In this document: in pieces, positions 44,350 through 54,049 of the stretch
Layout: each line of letters begins with the position of its first letter
Numbering within the stretch: the first letter of the stretch is position 1
Source: Salicibibacter cibarius
Lineage (GTDB): Bacteria; Bacillota; Bacilli; Bacillales; Marinococcaceae
Assembly: GCF_016495725.1 (NCBI RefSeq)
Contig: NZ_CP054705.1
Location: 2,790,001-2,854,000 of the forward strand
Reading direction: 5' to 3'
Length of the DNA: 64,000 nucleotides
Translations under genes and position numbers: made by a program
The notes under the pieces: model-generated
Databases searched by the model: none
What the model was told of the DNA's origin: nothing
Seen by the model: the letters and a program-made list of their open reading frames with translations, nothing else

Positions 44350-44712
44350 CTACGGGTTGCTTACACGCACACCCTGCACAAAAATGTTGACCGATTCGAC
44401 CGCGAGCCCCAGCATTTGTTCCAGTTGATACTTCACTTTCGTTTGCACATTGTAAGCGACTTCCGATATTTTCGTCCCGTAGCTGACGATAATGTACATA
44501 TCGATGTGAAGATCGTCGTCGAATTCGCGGATGACGACCCCCCGTGAAAAATTATCCCTTTTTAACAACTCGGATAATCCGTCCTTGATTTGTTTCTGGG
44601 AAGCCATTCCCACAATTCCGTAAACGTCTGTCGCGGCGCCACCGGCAACTGTGGCAACCACTTCTTTTGATATATCGATGGATCCCAATTGAGAGTTCAT
44701 TTCAAGGGCCAT
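44350..44712 (-). CDS. Asp23/Gls24 family protein (YloU)
   Basis: A 120-residue Asp23-type protein: IDISKEVVATVAGGAATDVYGIVGMAS and IHVDMYIIVSYG-like (LHIDMYIIVSYGTKISEVA). Related proteins associate with the membrane and envelope stress; YloU itself has no settled role. The ATG at 44712, with GGAGG upstream, matches the B. subtilis length. Confidence 0.92.
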   Translation of the reverse strand: MALEMNSQLGSIDISKEVVATVAGGAATDVYGIVGMASQKQIKDGLSELLKRDNFSRGVVIREFDDDLHIDMYIIVSYGTKISEVAYNVQTKVKYQLEQMLGLAVESVNIFVQGVRVSNP

Positions 44713-44797
44713 AACCATCCTCCTTATATAGGATTTTTTCCTGAACGATCGGCTATGATCATCTTACTATAATCATGCACTTTTAAACAAGAGAACG

Positions 44798-44827
44798 TTG
44801 CGATTATCGGTCAGGTTATGCTAAGAT
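44798..44827 (+). promoter_or_regulatory. sigma-A-type promoter of rpmB
   Basis: TTGCGA (44798-44803) and TAAGAT (44822-44827), 18-bp spacer, 42 bases before the rpmB ATG. Confidence 0.55.
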
Positions 44828-44869
44828 ATTGGGGTGTAATCATGCAGGTTGCGTAAAGGAGGTCATCGA

Positions 44870-45058
44870 ATGTCCAGAAAATGCATCGTTACCGGACGAG
44901 GACCATCATCCGGAAACAAACGTTCACACGCGAATAACTCAACGAAACGCCGTTGGGGCGCGAACGTACAAAAAGTACGGATTTTGGTTAACGGAAAACC
45001 AAAAAAAGCTTACGTATCGACGAAAGCTTTGAAAGCCGGCAAGGTCACGCGTGTTTAA
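44870..45058 (+). CDS. rpmB: 50S ribosomal protein L28
   Basis: A 62-residue L28: [31 protein letters not shown] is cut here to its core [16 protein letters not shown], plus [16 protein letters not shown] single CXXC pair is missing, so it is the non-zinc form. AAAGGAGG precedes the ATG. It is divergent from asp23, the same as in B. subtilis. Confidence 0.96.
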   Translation: MSRKCIVTGRGPSSGNKRSHANNSTKRRWGANVQKVRILVNGKPKKAYVSTKALKAGKVTRV

Positions 45059-45084
45059 TTAGCCGACCGCCGGCTTTTTCTTTT
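45032..45084 (+). terminator. Rho-independent terminator of rpmB
   Basis: GCCGGC at 45069-45074 followed by TTTTTCTTTT pairs with AAAGCCGGC at 45032-45040, inside the last codons of rpmB; a short inner hairpin is also possible. Confidence 0.65.
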
Positions 45085-45137
45085 GTAAAAATTTATTCGG
45101 GAAGGCGTTTCGCGCGTTCGGGCGGCATGAACGCTTC

Positions 45138-45430
45138 ATGGTTACCGAAATGACGCTCGCTTCTAGAATTCGGTCGCCATAACAGCTTCATGGCGACCGA
45201 AAAGCGAGGTTCCGATCACTTTCGGGTCCCATGGGAGCTCCATGGTTACCGAAAAGCGGTGTTCCAATCAATCTCGGGTCCCATGAGCGCTTCATGGCGA
45301 CCGAAATCGGTGGATACGAGCGTGCCCGGGCTTCATGGACGCCCCATAGCGACCAAAAGGTTCTGCTTCGATCAAGTTCAGGCGCCATGAGCACTCCATG
45401 GCGCCTTGTATCCCCCGTAAGGGCGCCATA
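45138..45430. repeat. 52-bp repeat array (6 units), ATGGCGACCG family
   Basis: Anchors at 45138, 45190, 45242, 45294, 45346 and 45398, all exactly 52 bp apart. The dyads are well kept: GGTCGCCAT-N9-ATGGCGACC around 45190 and GGCGCCAT-N9-ATGGCGCC around 45398 are perfect. It starts about 50 bases after the rpmB terminator and ends just before the IS256 element. Confidence 0.93.
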
Positions 45431-45539
45431 ACAGCTCGACTCCGGTATAGTCCATATAATTGTGTAAAAAGAAAAAGGGTCAAGTCGACTCCCGTGTTAC
45501 AATGTTTTCAGCGAAAAAAACAAACAGGAGGAATCGACA

Positions 45540-46724
45540 ATGACCCAGTTCCATCTTACCCTAAACGCGGATCAATTAAAAGAAGAGCTCATGAATTCAG
45601 ACATGAGTGCCGTCGCGAAATCCTCGATGGTCCTCGTCCTGAATCAAATCATGGAGCAGGAGCGCGATGATTACTTACAAGCAGCAGCCTATGAACGCAA
45701 TGGCGCGCGTGTGGACTATCGAAACGGCTATTACGAACGTGATTACACGATGTCTTTTGGGAAAGTCACACTGACCGTTCCACGCACGCGCAACGGCGAA
45801 TTCTCTCCCTCTGTGTTTGAGAAATATGCACGTTCCGAACAAGCCTTTCTCTTAGCGATGTTGGAGATGGTCGTTAACGGCGTATCCACGCGGAAAGTCA
45901 CGAAGGCTGTGGAAGAGCTTTGCGGCGAGCGTGTGTCCAAATCTTTCGTGTCCTCGCTCACCGAAAAATTAGACCCGGTCGTCAACGAATGGGCCCAGCG
46001 CCCTTTGAACGTGAATGCCTACAGGTATGTCTACGCCGATGCCATGTATATTAAAGTCCGTGAGGATCAAAAGGTCGTCTCCAAAGCCGTTTATATCGCG
46101 CTCGGGGTCAATGACCAAAACAAACGGGAAATCATTGGTCTTCAAGTGAATCATGCCGAATCCAAAGAGGGATGGTTTCAATTCTTTCAATCGCTTCAAG
46201 CCAGGGGTCTGGCATCGCCACAATTGGTGATTTCCGATGCGCACGAAGGCCTGAAACAGGCCATTCAACAAGCGTTTGTTGGAACCTCGTGGCAACGGTG
46301 CACGGTTCATTTTAAGCGAAACTTGTTTGAACACATCCCCAAAAAAGGTTCAGAAGGCTTTCGTTCGCTCGTTAAGGAGCTCTTAAACGGGAGTTCTCCT
46401 GCAAGAGCCCGCCAGTTACGCACCGAGATCTTTGATCAATACGAGGGCGTCAAAGGTTATGAAAAAGCGTTAGAGAAACTCGATGAAGGATTTGAAGATG
46501 CGATTCAATTTATGAATGAACCCATCGCTTATCATGACCAATTGCGCACGACAAACAATCTCGAAGGGATAAATTCCGAGGTTCGCCGCCGCGAGCAAGT
46601 CATTCGGATTTTTCCAAATACCCAATCCGCCTTTCGATTAATTGGAGCGTTGCTCAAGGAACATGAAGAAAGCCTTGATCGTGGTAACCGAACGTTTTTA
46701 AAAGGAAAACCAACCGATTTGTAA
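45540..46724 (+). CDS. IS256-family transposase
   Basis: A 394-residue mutator-type DDE transposase: YRNGYYERDYTMSFGKVTL near the N-terminus, catalytic Asp in YVYADAMYIKV, Asp in LVISDAHEGLK with the C/H motif WQRCTVHFKRN, and Glu in NNLEGINSEVRRRE. The reading frame is intact and preceded by AGGAGG, so the element may be active. GC and codon use look like the host. Confidence 0.95.
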   Translation: MTQFHLTLNADQLKEELMNSDMSAVAKSSMVLVLNQIMEQERDDYLQAAAYERNGARVDYRNGYYERDYTMSFGKVTLTVPRTRNGEFSPSVFEKYARSEQAFLLAMLEMVVNGVSTRKVTKAVEELCGERVSKSFVSSLTEKLDPVVNEWAQRPLNVNAYRYVYADAMYIKVREDQKVVSKAVYIALGVNDQNKREIIGLQVNHAESKEGWFQFFQSLQARGLASPQLVISDAHEGLKQAIQQAFVGTSWQRCTVHFKRNLFEHIPKKGSEGFRSLVKELLNGSSPARARQLRTEIFDQYEGVKGYEKALEKLDEGFEDAIQFMNEPIAYHDQLRTTNNLEGINSEVRRREQVIRIFPNTQSAFRLIGALLKEHEESLDRGNRTFLKGKPTDL

Positions 46725-46765
46725 GCAAATGAAAAGGCAAGAAAGCAAGGGTGATTCAGCAAAAT

Positions 46766-46803
46766 TTTCCTTCTAGGGCGCCCGCGGGCGCCCTAGAAGG
46801 AAA
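46766..46803. repeat. perfect 38-bp palindrome at the end of the IS256 transposase gene
   Basis: TTTCCTTCTAGGGCGCCCG and its exact complement follow one another, so all 38 bases are self-complementary. It lies 42 bases after the transposase stop codon. It would form a very stable hairpin and probably blocks transcription from outside in the inverse direction or ends the transposase message. Confidence 0.9.
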
Positions 46804-46888
46804 CACCCCAAGTTCAAAACCTATCTCCCACTCGCTGATTCATTGTGATACTTTTACACATAATTAAGGACTTGACTTCGACTCCATC

Positions 46889-47062
46889 TTATAGTTCGTT
46901 GAAACCCGAATACAGCTTGCGATATAATTTCACGCGCCTGCCTAATATTTTATCGCATGAAAGCTCTTTGCGATCGTATTTTACGTATCTTTACCTAAAT
47001 TATATCGTATTGTGCGTGTATACGTTATAATTCATGTGATTTTCTCGAAATTATATCGCATG
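46889..47062. repeat. 52-bp repeat array (about 3.5 units), TTATATCG / CGATATAA family
   Basis: AT-rich dyads such as TATATCGTA-N11-TACGTTATA; the CG of the left arms lies at 46897, 46954, 47006 and 47057 (spacings 57, 52, 51), that of the right arms at 46920, 46971 and 47023 (51, 52). The IS256 element separates it from the array at 45138. The same family is at 58700-58826. Confidence 0.75.
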
Positions 47063-47115
47063 ATGATAAAACGCCGGCTTCCCGAACGACCCCGCTCCCA
47101 CCCCCGCGCCCATCG

Positions 47116-47148
47116 AAAAAAGCACCGGCGCAATCCCCGGTGCTTTTT
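47116..47148 (-). terminator. Rho-independent terminator after spoVM
   Basis: 12-bp perfect stem AAAAAGCACCGG / CCGGTGCTTTTT with an 8-base loop, 8 bases after the spoVM stop. T-rich on both strands, so bidirectional. Confidence 0.88.
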
Positions 47149-47155
47149 CCTTCCC

Positions 47156-47236
47156 CTATCCTTTTTTAATCGAGCCTAGAACAGCGCGGACGAACCCTCC
47201 CAGAAATTTCGGCAACTTAATGGTATAAAATTTCAT
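47156..47236 (-). CDS. spoVM: stage V sporulation protein M
   Basis: A 26-residue amphipathic peptide, MKFYTIKLPKFLGGFVRAV followed by LGSIKKG, nearly the same as B. subtilis SpoVM. It recognises the curvature of the forespore membrane and anchors SpoIVA for coat assembly. AAGGAGGAATAGTG precedes the ATG and a terminator follows. thiN, usual between it and rpe, is absent. The gap 47237-47382 holds no further gene; its promoter should be sporulation-specific but I cannot assign it. Confidence 0.95.
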   Translation of the reverse strand: MKFYTIKLPKFLGGFVRAVLGSIKKG

Positions 47237-47382
47237 CACTATTCCTCCTTGAAGGCCAGCTTAATGCACGGACAGCCATGATGGCACATACGGATTCTTC
47301 TATATGTATATTCGCCATTCCCGAAATAGTACATTAAAATTTTTATTTTTTTGCCTCAAGATCCCGAAGAGCAACACAAACA

Positions 47383-48033
47383 TTACTCTCCTCCTTGCAA
47401 CTTCCGCACAGCTTCGCCCCGATCGTCTTTTTTAAAAATATAAGACCCGGCAACAAGAAGGTTTGCGCCCGCTTGCACACACAGCGGGGCCGTTTCGTCA
47501 TCAATCCCGCCGTCGACTTCAATCCAAATGGTTGCATTCCCGTCTTCCGCCATCGTTTTAACGGCACTGATTTTTTCCAACACGCCTTCGATAAACGATT
47601 GGCCGCCGAAGCCCGGATTTACGGTCATTAACAAGACGAGATCAACGTCTGCCAGCACATGCTTGAGCACATCAACGGGCGTATGGGGGTTAATCGCCAC
47701 CCCCGCTTTTGCCCCCTGCTCTTTGATCAGATGGACGGTTCGGTGCAAGTGGGGGCAAGCTTCCGCGTGGACGGTAACGATATCGGCTCCGGCCTCCACA
47801 AACGCGGGGATGTATTTTTCCGGCTGTTCAATCATCAAATGCACATCCAACGGTAACGCGGTGGAGCGTTTTGACGCTTCGACGATCATCGGGCCGATCG
47901 TAATGTTTGGCACGAAATGGCCATCCATGACATCGACGTGAATCATGTCCGCGCCCGCTTCTTCCACGGAAACGATTTCTTCTTTTAATGATGCAAAATC
48001 AGCTGCCAAAATAGACGGGGCGATTTTTGCCAT
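47383..48033 (-). CDS. rpe: ribulose-phosphate 3-epimerase
   Basis: A 216-residue TIM-barrel epimerase: IAPSILAADFASLKEE, HVDVMDGHFVPNITIGP (metal-ligand His/Asp) and MTVNPGFGGQSFIEGVLEKI. It links ribulose-5-P and xylulose-5-P. It is 3 bases after rsgA, as in B. subtilis. Confidence 0.96.
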   Translation of the reverse strand: MAKIAPSILAADFASLKEEIVSVEEAGADMIHVDVMDGHFVPNITIGPMIVEASKRSTALPLDVHLMIEQPEKYIPAFVEAGADIVTVHAEACPHLHRTVHLIKEQGAKAGVAINPHTPVDVLKHVLADVDLVLLMTVNPGFGGQSFIEGVLEKISAVKTMAEDGNATIWIEVDGGIDDETAPLCVQAGANLLVAGSYIFKKDDRGEAVRKLQGGE

Positions 48034-48036
48034 CGC

Positions 48037-48900
48037 TCAATACCTCCTGCTTTCTTCAACTTCATTAAAAAAATGCCGGTAATGCTCATATCGGCCGCCG
48101 GCAATTTCTCCTCGTTCAACGGCCGCTTTCACGGCACAGCCATCCTCTTTGCGATGGGTACAGCCCCGATATTTACACTCCATTCTCGCGGCGCTAATTT
48201 CCGGAAAACAGTCTTGCACGAGTTCCATTTCAATGCCTGTAAAATCGAGGGAACTGAAACCGGGGGTATCGGCAACACTCCCGCCGCCAACGCTTAAAAG
48301 TTCTACATGGCGGGTCGTATGCTTCCCCCGTTCCAAACTTTCGGAGATATCGCCCGTTTCCAATTCCAAATCGGGAGCGAGGCGATTGAGAAGCGTTGAT
48401 TTCCCTACCCCTGAAGGACCGGCCAAAACCGACACGCGATCTTGAAAATAAGGCAGTAATCGCTTCTGCAGGTTTTCATCGTCTTCGGATGGGACGATCA
48501 CCGGATAACCGACGTCTTCGTATATCTTTTGATAGTCGTGAAATGCTTCGCATTCCTTTTCTGAAGCAATATCGTTTTTCGTAACGACGATGATCGCATC
48601 CACGTCCATTGCCTCGACATGGACAAGGATACGGTCGAGCAAATACCCGGAAAACGTAGGTTTCGTGATGGAAAAAATGAGAAAAACCTGATCGATATTG
48701 GCCATCGGCGGCCGGTGCAACAGATTCGTACGCGGATGAACAGCCGTGATGTAGTCATTCGCAAACGTAACATAGTCGCCGACCAACGGTTTGATTTTTT
48801 GTTTTCGAAACAAGCCGCGCGCGCGACATCGAAACACTGACGCCTCGCTTTTTACATCATAGAAACCGCCGACGGATTTCACAATTTGCCCTTCATACAC
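48037..48900 (-). CDS. rsgA: ribosome small-subunit-dependent GTPase RsgA
   Basis: A 287-residue circularly permuted GTPase: OB fold, then NKxD-type TKNDI, G1 AGPSGVGKSTLLN, G3 DTPGFSSLDF and a C-terminal zinc site C-x4-C...H-x-C (CKYRGCTHRKEDGC). It checks late 30S assembly. It starts with GTG after GGAGGACCCTAT. PrkC, encoded upstream, phosphorylates RsgA (CpgA) in B. subtilis. Confidence 0.96.
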   Translation of the reverse strand: MYEGQIVKSVGGFYDVKSEASVFRCRARGLFRKQKIKPLVGDYVTFANDYITAVHPRTNLLHRPPMANIDQVFLIFSITKPTFSGYLLDRILVHVEAMDVDAIIVVTKNDIASEKECEAFHDYQKIYEDVGYPVIVPSEDDENLQKRLLPYFQDRVSVLAGPSGVGKSTLLNRLAPDLELETGDISESLERGKHTTRHVELLSVGGGSVADTPGFSSLDFTGIEMELVQDCFPEISAARMECKYRGCTHRKEDGCAVKAAVERGEIAGGRYEHYRHFFNEVEESRRY

Positions 48901-48923
48901 ATAGGGTCCTCCTTTATCCCGAT

Positions 48924-50885
48924 TCAGTCTTCATAAGAAAATGAATTGGATTGTGCTTCCTCTCCGTCCAAATACAACGTATACGAACCATCGGTATCCG
49001 GTGTGACTTCAAGGTTAACTTCGTATTCCGTGTCTTCGGTGATCTCCTCTTCTACATAAACCTCCGTCCCGTCTGTGGTCGCATCCTCATACTCGATTTC
49101 TATCTCATAAGCGTTGTCGTCGGACACCTCGACCGGAATGGTCGCGACCACCGTTTGGGCAGGTTCGTCTTCGTCTTCTTCTTCGTCTTCCTCTTCCTCT
49201 TCTTCCGGCGGAGGGCCATCGGAAATGACAAAGCTTATTTCCGTTCCTTGCGACACGGTAACATACGGCCCCGGATCATGGGAAATCACTTCCCCTTCCG
49301 GCACATTTTCCGATTCGCTTCTCTGAAAAGAACCGGTTAAATTATTCGCTTCCAAATAATTGTTAACGCCATCTTGCGATGTGCCGGTAAGATCTTCAAG
49401 AGTGACATCCGGCGCTTCACTGTAAGTGATCTGCACGGTCGTTTCCCCTGGAACAACTTCTTCATCGGCAGCAGGCGTTTGCTCTATGACTAAATCTTCG
49501 GCAACGTCTTCCGTTTCTTGGGATATGAGATCGACGTCTTCAAAGTCTTGCAATTCCTCGAGGGCTTGTTCATATTGCAAGCCGATAACATCCGGCATTT
49601 CCACGGTCTCCTGTCCTTCGCTTACGGAAATCGCCACCGTCTGTCCTTCACGTACAGTTCTGCCCGCGCTCGGGTCTTGATGAAAAATCACGTCTTCCTC
49701 TGCTTCCTCGTGGAATTCATATTCCAATTCCGGCTGCAAATTCAGCGCTTCCAGCTCTTCGATCGCTTCATTTTCTTCGGACCCAACCACATCCGGCACC
49801 TCAACTTCATCCGGGCTTAATAACGCGGGAACGACTGTAAAAGCCGCGATGATGGCGATTAGAACCAATAGTGCGATTCCCGCTATTTTCCATAACCGTC
49901 GCTTTTTTTTATTCCCGCTCGGCTCCGGAGACGCTTCCGGCGTTTCTTCATCGTCTGCGCCGTTTGCAACTTTTGTGTCTTCCGTATTGTGCCCGGGACC
50001 AACGGCAGGAATCGGTCGTGTACTTTCTTCATCAGGATCCGCAATATGAATGGGCGCTTCATTGATCCGTTCCGGCGACAAGGCTGTTTCCCCGTCCAAA
50101 TGCATTTTTTCCACATTTTCATATCGCTGCAATGGATCCTTAGCCGTGGCCCTGCGAATAATGTTATTTACGCTTTCGGGCAGATCACTGCGCAAATCTT
50201 TCGCATTCGGAAATGGATCCTGCAAATGCTTGAGGGCGATGGAAACAGCCGAATCGGCGTTGAAAGGCAAAAGCCCGGTAACCATTTCAAACAGGGTGAC
50301 CCCGATGGCATAGATATCCGTTTTTGTCGTTAGCGTGCCTGCGCGCGCCTGCTCCGGGGACATGTAGTGGACGGACCCGAGCACGGAATTCGTCTGGGTA
50401 ATCGTCGCTGCAGAGGATGCGCGGGCAATTCCGAAATCCGTTACCTTTACGCTTCCATCTTCATCGAGCAATATGTTTTGCGGCTTTATATCACGATGGA
50501 TAATGCCTTGGTCATGGGCATAGGCGATCGCGCTTGTCAATTCCGAGAAAATCCGCATCGCCTCGTCAAAAGGCAATGCCCCCTCGTTTACGATCTTATC
50601 CTTGAGGGTATTGTTACGCATATACTCCATGACAATATAAAAAATTCCATCATTTTCGCCTAAATCAAAAATATCAACGATATTGGGATGCACAAGGTTC
50701 GTAGATGCCTCCGCCTCCCGCCGAAATCGCCGTACAAACGCTTCATCATCGACGTGCTGGGGCTGAAGGACTTTGACGGCAACGTCCCGCTCAAGAATAA
50801 TATCACTGGCTCGATAGACGTGGGCCATCCCGCCGCCAATGTAAGCTTTCACCTCATAACGTCCGTCGATACGCTCTCCAATCAT
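48924..50885 (-). CDS. prkC: PASTA-domain Ser/Thr kinase PrkC
   Basis: A 653-residue kinase: Lys38 in VAVKVL, HRD at 130-132 and DFG at 150-152, Thr/Ser-rich activation loop, acidic juxtamembrane linker, a transmembrane helix at about 334-356 after NKKKRRLWK, then three PASTA repeats (to about 570), an uninterrupted Glu/Asp stretch (after SDGPPP) and a beta-rich C-terminal domain. It senses muropeptides and drives germination and translation control. The extracellular part is far more acidic than in B. subtilis, in line with a salty or alkaline habitat. It overlaps prpC by 4 bases. Confidence 0.96.
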   Translation of the reverse strand: MIGERIDGRYEVKAYIGGGMAHVYRASDIILERDVAVKVLQPQHVDDEAFVRRFRREAEASTNLVHPNIVDIFDLGENDGIFYIVMEYMRNNTLKDKIVNEGALPFDEAMRIFSELTSAIAYAHDQGIIHRDIKPQNILLDEDGSVKVTDFGIARASSAATITQTNSVLGSVHYMSPEQARAGTLTTKTDIYAIGVTLFEMVTGLLPFNADSAVSIALKHLQDPFPNAKDLRSDLPESVNNIIRRATAKDPLQRYENVEKMHLDGETALSPERINEAPIHIADPDEESTRPIPAVGPGHNTEDTKVANGADDEETPEASPEPSGNKKKRRLWKIAGIALLVLIAIIAAFTVVPALLSPDEVEVPDVVGSEENEAIEELEALNLQPELEYEFHEEAEEDVIFHQDPSAGRTVREGQTVAISVSEGQETVEMPDVIGLQYEQALEELQDFEDVDLISQETEDVAEDLVIEQTPAADEEVVPGETTVQITYSEAPDVTLEDLTGTSQDGVNNYLEANNLTGSFQRSESENVPEGEVISHDPGPYVTVSQGTEISFVISDGPPPEEEEEEDEEEDEDEPAQTVVATIPVEVSDDNAYEIEIEYEDATTDGTEVYVEEEITEDTEYEVNLEVTPDTDGSYTLYLDGEEAQSNSFSYED

Positions 50886-51628
50886 GAATCGGTTCCCTCC
50901 TCATCATGATGCGCGAGAATGACACTAATGTTATCCTCGCCCCCGCGCGCAAGCGCCTCCCGGATGAGGGCATCGGCAGCTTCAATGATCGAGTTTTCAC
51001 TGCTCAACATAGCTTCCACATCCATCTCCCCCAGTTTATCCGAGAGACCGTCGGAACAGAGCAATAAAACGGCTCGTGCCGGAAAATCATAAACGTCGAC
51101 GTCGACGTCGATCTCTTCTTCCGTTCCGATCGCACGGGTGAGCACGTTTTTGCGCGGATGATTTTCGGCTTCTTCCGGTGACAGTTCTCCTTTTTTGACT
51201 AGTTCATTGACGAGGGAATGATCGCTCGTGATTTGTTCAATCATTCGTGATTGCAGCCGATACGCGCGGCTGTCCCCGACATGGGCAACGACCATCGTGC
51301 CTTTGTAAAGCACAGAAGCGACAACCGTCGTTCCCATTCCGTTAAAAGCAGCTTCATCGATGGATTTGTTATAAACGGCCCGATTCGCCCGTTTTATTTC
51401 CGCTCGCAGCCAATCCTTAATGTCACTGATTTCGTTTTTGGGCGGATGGTCTTGCCAGGAATCCCGTAAAGCTTCGACGACCATCCCGCTCGCCACATCT
51501 CCGGCACGATGCCCGCCCATGCCGTCGGCAACGACGGCGAGCGTCATACCCTCGCCATAAAAAAGGCCTCCGGCATCTTCATTATGGCGTCTAACATTTC
51601 CTACGTCTGTCCTGAACACTGTTTCCAT
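50882..51628 (-). CDS. prpC: PP2C-type Ser/Thr phosphatase PrpC (Stp)
   Basis: A 248-residue PP2C phosphatase with RHNEDAGGLFYG, VADGMGGHRAGDVAS, VGDSRAYRL, LLCSDGLSDKLG and GGEDNISVILAHHD, all metal-binding Asp blocks. It reverses PrkC phosphorylation. The ATG at 51628 follows GGGGTGA. Its stop overlaps prkC. Confidence 0.95.
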   Translation of the reverse strand: METVFRTDVGNVRRHNEDAGGLFYGEGMTLAVVADGMGGHRAGDVASGMVVEALRDSWQDHPPKNEISDIKDWLRAEIKRANRAVYNKSIDEAAFNGMGTTVVASVLYKGTMVVAHVGDSRAYRLQSRMIEQITSDHSLVNELVKKGELSPEEAENHPRKNVLTRAIGTEEEIDVDVDVYDFPARAVLLLCSDGLSDKLGEMDVEAMLSSENSIIEAADALIREALARGGEDNISVILAHHDEEGTDS

Positions 51629-51632
51629 CCGT

Positions 51633-52700
51633 TCACCCCGTTTCTTTCGCCCGCAACTGGCCGCAAGCGGCATCAATGTCATGGCCTTGCTCCCGGCGAA
51701 TCGTGACATTGATGCCTCGAGCTTTAAGCGTGCGTTCAAAGGCAAAAATATCGGCACGCGTCGAGCGAATATAGTCTTTTTCGGGCACGTCATTAACGGG
51801 AATCAAGTTGACGTGCCCTTTCGTATGGCCGATTAAATCCGCGAGCTCTTCGGCGTGCTCCACTTGATCGTTCACGCCCCCAAAAAGCCCGTATTCATAC
51901 GTGATCCGTCGATTCGTTTTATTTTGGTAATAGTCAATTGCATCCATCAATTTATGCACAGGAAAGGCACGGTTAATCGGCATCAAACGTCCCCGAATTT
52001 CTGAATTGGGCGCGTGCAGGGAAACGGCAAAATTGATTTGCAAGCCTTCATCCGCAAAACGGTAGATTTTCGGAACCATTCCACTCGTGGAAACGGTAAT
52101 ATGGCGAGCGCCGATATTCAATCCTTCATCGTCGTTCACCGTGCGCAAGAACGCCATCAAGTTATCGTAGTTATCGAACGGCTCGCCAATGCCCATCACG
52201 ACAATCGAATCGATCCGTTCCCCGCTTTCGTCAAGGGCACGCTGAACATCGAGCACTTGGGCGACAATTTCACCGGCTTCCAAATTCCGTTGCAACCCCC
52301 CGAGTCCCGACGCGCAAAACGTGCATCCCAAGCGACAGCCGACCTGCGTCGTCACGCACAGACTGTTGCCGTAATCGTGGCGCATCAACACCGTCTCGAT
52401 GGAATAATTATCCTCAAGCTCAAACAAGAATTTGATCGTGCCATCGGTGGACGTTTGCCGAAGTTTTTCACGCAAGCGCGTCAACGAGAACGCCTCTTGC
52501 AGTTTCGCCCGCAAGGCTTTCGGCAAATTGGTCATTTCTTCCATACTATCCACCCGTTTTTGATACAGCCATTCGAAGACCTGTTTCGCGCGAAAAGCCG
52601 GCTCCCCATTCTCTTTCATCCATTCCTTACAACCCTCGTAGGTCAACGACAGCAAGGAAGGTTTCATCGCTTTTGTCGCTTCTTTTTGCAATGCTTTCAT
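51633..52700 (-). CDS. rlmN: 23S rRNA (A2503-C2) / tRNA methyltransferase RlmN
   Basis: A 355-residue radical-SAM enzyme with the cluster motif [21 protein letters not shown] and the C-terminal catalytic Cys in [10 protein letters not shown]. The start overlaps rsmB by 4 bases and prpC starts 4 bases after its end. In this order it belongs to the fmt-rsmB-rlmN-prpC-prkC operon. Confidence 0.96.
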   Translation of the reverse strand: MKALQKEATKAMKPSLLSLTYEGCKEWMKENGEPAFRAKQVFEWLYQKRVDSMEEMTNLPKALRAKLQEAFSLTRLREKLRQTSTDGTIKFLFELEDNYSIETVLMRHDYGNSLCVTTQVGCRLGCTFCASGLGGLQRNLEAGEIVAQVLDVQRALDESGERIDSIVVMGIGEPFDNYDNLMAFLRTVNDDEGLNIGARHITVSTSGMVPKIYRFADEGLQINFAVSLHAPNSEIRGRLMPINRAFPVHKLMDAIDYYQNKTNRRITYEYGLFGGVNDQVEHAEELADLIGHTKGHVNLIPVNDVPEKDYIRSTRADIFAFERTLKARGINVTIRREQGHDIDAACGQLRAKETG

Positions 52701-54049
52701 GTATGATTCCCTCGTTTCTTCATGGCGGCGATAAAAAAACCGTCACTTTCATATTGCTGTGGTAAAATTAACCTTTGGCCACGTTCCGTCTTTAGGCCAA
52801 GACGTGCATCCAATGTATCATCCAATTCAAACGAAGCGTTGTTTTCAAGAAAGGCAGCGATCACGTCTTCGTTTTCCGCCGGCATGACCGTACACGTGCT
52901 GTACACTAGGAACCCGCCCGGCTTCAAGCATTCAGCGGCCGCCTCCAAAATATTTAATTGCAACGCCGCGAGCGTTTCGATCTCTTTCGGGTCGGTGTGC
53001 CATTTGATGTCAGGCTTAGCCCTTAAAACGCCGAGCCCACTGCACGGCGCATCAACGAGTACACGATCAAAGCTTTCCGCTTCAACGCTTGCGGCAAGTT
53101 CGGTGGCATCATCGGTTTGGGCCTTGATACTCTTTAAGCGTAAACGTTCTGCCTGCTCGGTGATCAGCGTGCGTTTATGGAAGTGAATGTCATTGGCGAG
53201 CACTTCCCCGTCGTCTCCCATTCGTTCGGCGATATGGGTCGCTTTTCCGCCCGGGGCGGCACAGGCATCAAGGACGCGCATCCCCGGCTGTGGATCTAGC
53301 GCGTAGGTCACGAGCATGGAGCTTTCGTCTTGAAAAGAGAAGGCACCTTTTTTGAACCATTCGCTGTGCAACGGTTGTCCTTCCGTAACGATCAAACTGT
53401 CGGGCGCTACGTTTCCCGGGGTTGTTTTCACGCCACCCGCATCCAAATGTGCCTGTAAGGCCGAACGGTCCGTTTGCAGCCGATTCACGCGCAGCGTCGT
53501 ATACGCCCGCTTGACGTTTGCTTCACACATGTCTTGTGTGACCGCTTCTCCGTAGGCATGCACCCATTTGCTCACGAGCCATTCCGGGTGTGACGCGGAA
53601 AGGGCGATCCGTTTGACGGGGTCCGTGATGTTACGATAGTCCGGAAGCCCTTGGCGGGCCACGTTTCGGAGCACGCCGTTCACGAACCCTTTTAATCCGC
53701 CCCTTCCCCACGCTTTTGCGAGTTCCACCCCTTCATGGATAGCCGCGCGCTCCGGCACCCGATCCATAAAAAGCAATTGGTACACGCTCATGCGCAAAAT
53801 CGTTTTCACCCTGCGGTCGGTTTTGCGGAGCGGATTTTTCATGACGCTTCCGAGCACATCATCGATCGTATTCAAGCGTTTGATTGTCCCGTACACGACT
53901 TCGGTGACAAAACGTGTATCCACGTCCGCTAACCGGTGTTCACGGAACGATTCATTGAGCGCAAGATGACTGTACGCTTGATCACTAAACACGCGATCAA
54001 GGATTTTTGCCGCCCGCATGCGCGGGGCTTTATCCGTCATTTTCGCCAT
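52697..54049 (-). CDS. rsmB: 16S rRNA (cytosine967-C5)-methyltransferase RsmB
   Basis: A 450-residue protein: N-terminal NusB-like RNA-binding domain (to about 140), then a Rossmann methyltransferase with [31 protein letters not shown] and [10 protein letters not shown] (catalytic cysteines). It overlaps the end of fmt by 20 bases, with GGAGAGG before the ATG. Confidence 0.95.
   Translation of the reverse strand: MAKMTDKAPRMRAAKILDRVFSDQAYSHLALNESFREHRLADVDTRFVTEVVYGTIKRLNTIDDVLGSVMKNPLRKTDRRVKTILRMSVYQLLFMDRVPERAAIHEGVELAKAWGRGGLKGFVNGVLRNVARQGLPDYRNITDPVKRIALSASHPEWLVSKWVHAYGEAVTQDMCEANVKRAYTTLRVNRLQTDRSALQAHLDAGGVKTTPGNVAPDSLIVTEGQPLHSEWFKKGAFSFQDESSMLVTYALDPQPGMRVLDACAAPGGKATHIAERMGDDGEVLANDIHFHKRTLITEQAERLRLKSIKAQTDDATELAASVEAESFDRVLVDAPCSGLGVLRAKPDIKWHTDPKEIETLAALQLNILEAAAECLKPGGFLVYSTCTVMPAENEDVIAAFLENNASFELDDTLDARLGLKTERGQRLILPQQYESDGFFIAAMKKRGNHT

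Larger units (their letters stand above)
45436..46885 (+). mobile_element. IS256-family insertion sequence with 8-bp target duplication
   Basis: The element is 45444-46877 (1434 bp). The target duplication TCGACTCC occurs at 45436-45443 and 46878-46885. The imperfect inverted ends (GGTATAGTCC... at left, AGTCAAGTCC... on the reverse strand at right) align without gaps over 26 bases, 18 of them identical, ending in TGTGTAAAA in both. Intact transposase inside. Confidence 0.9.

Noticed and set aside
47237-47382. Sigma-E promoter for spoVM
   Set aside because: Expected from biology, and AATATA / GTATGTG-like elements can be picked out, but spacing and match were too poor to report.
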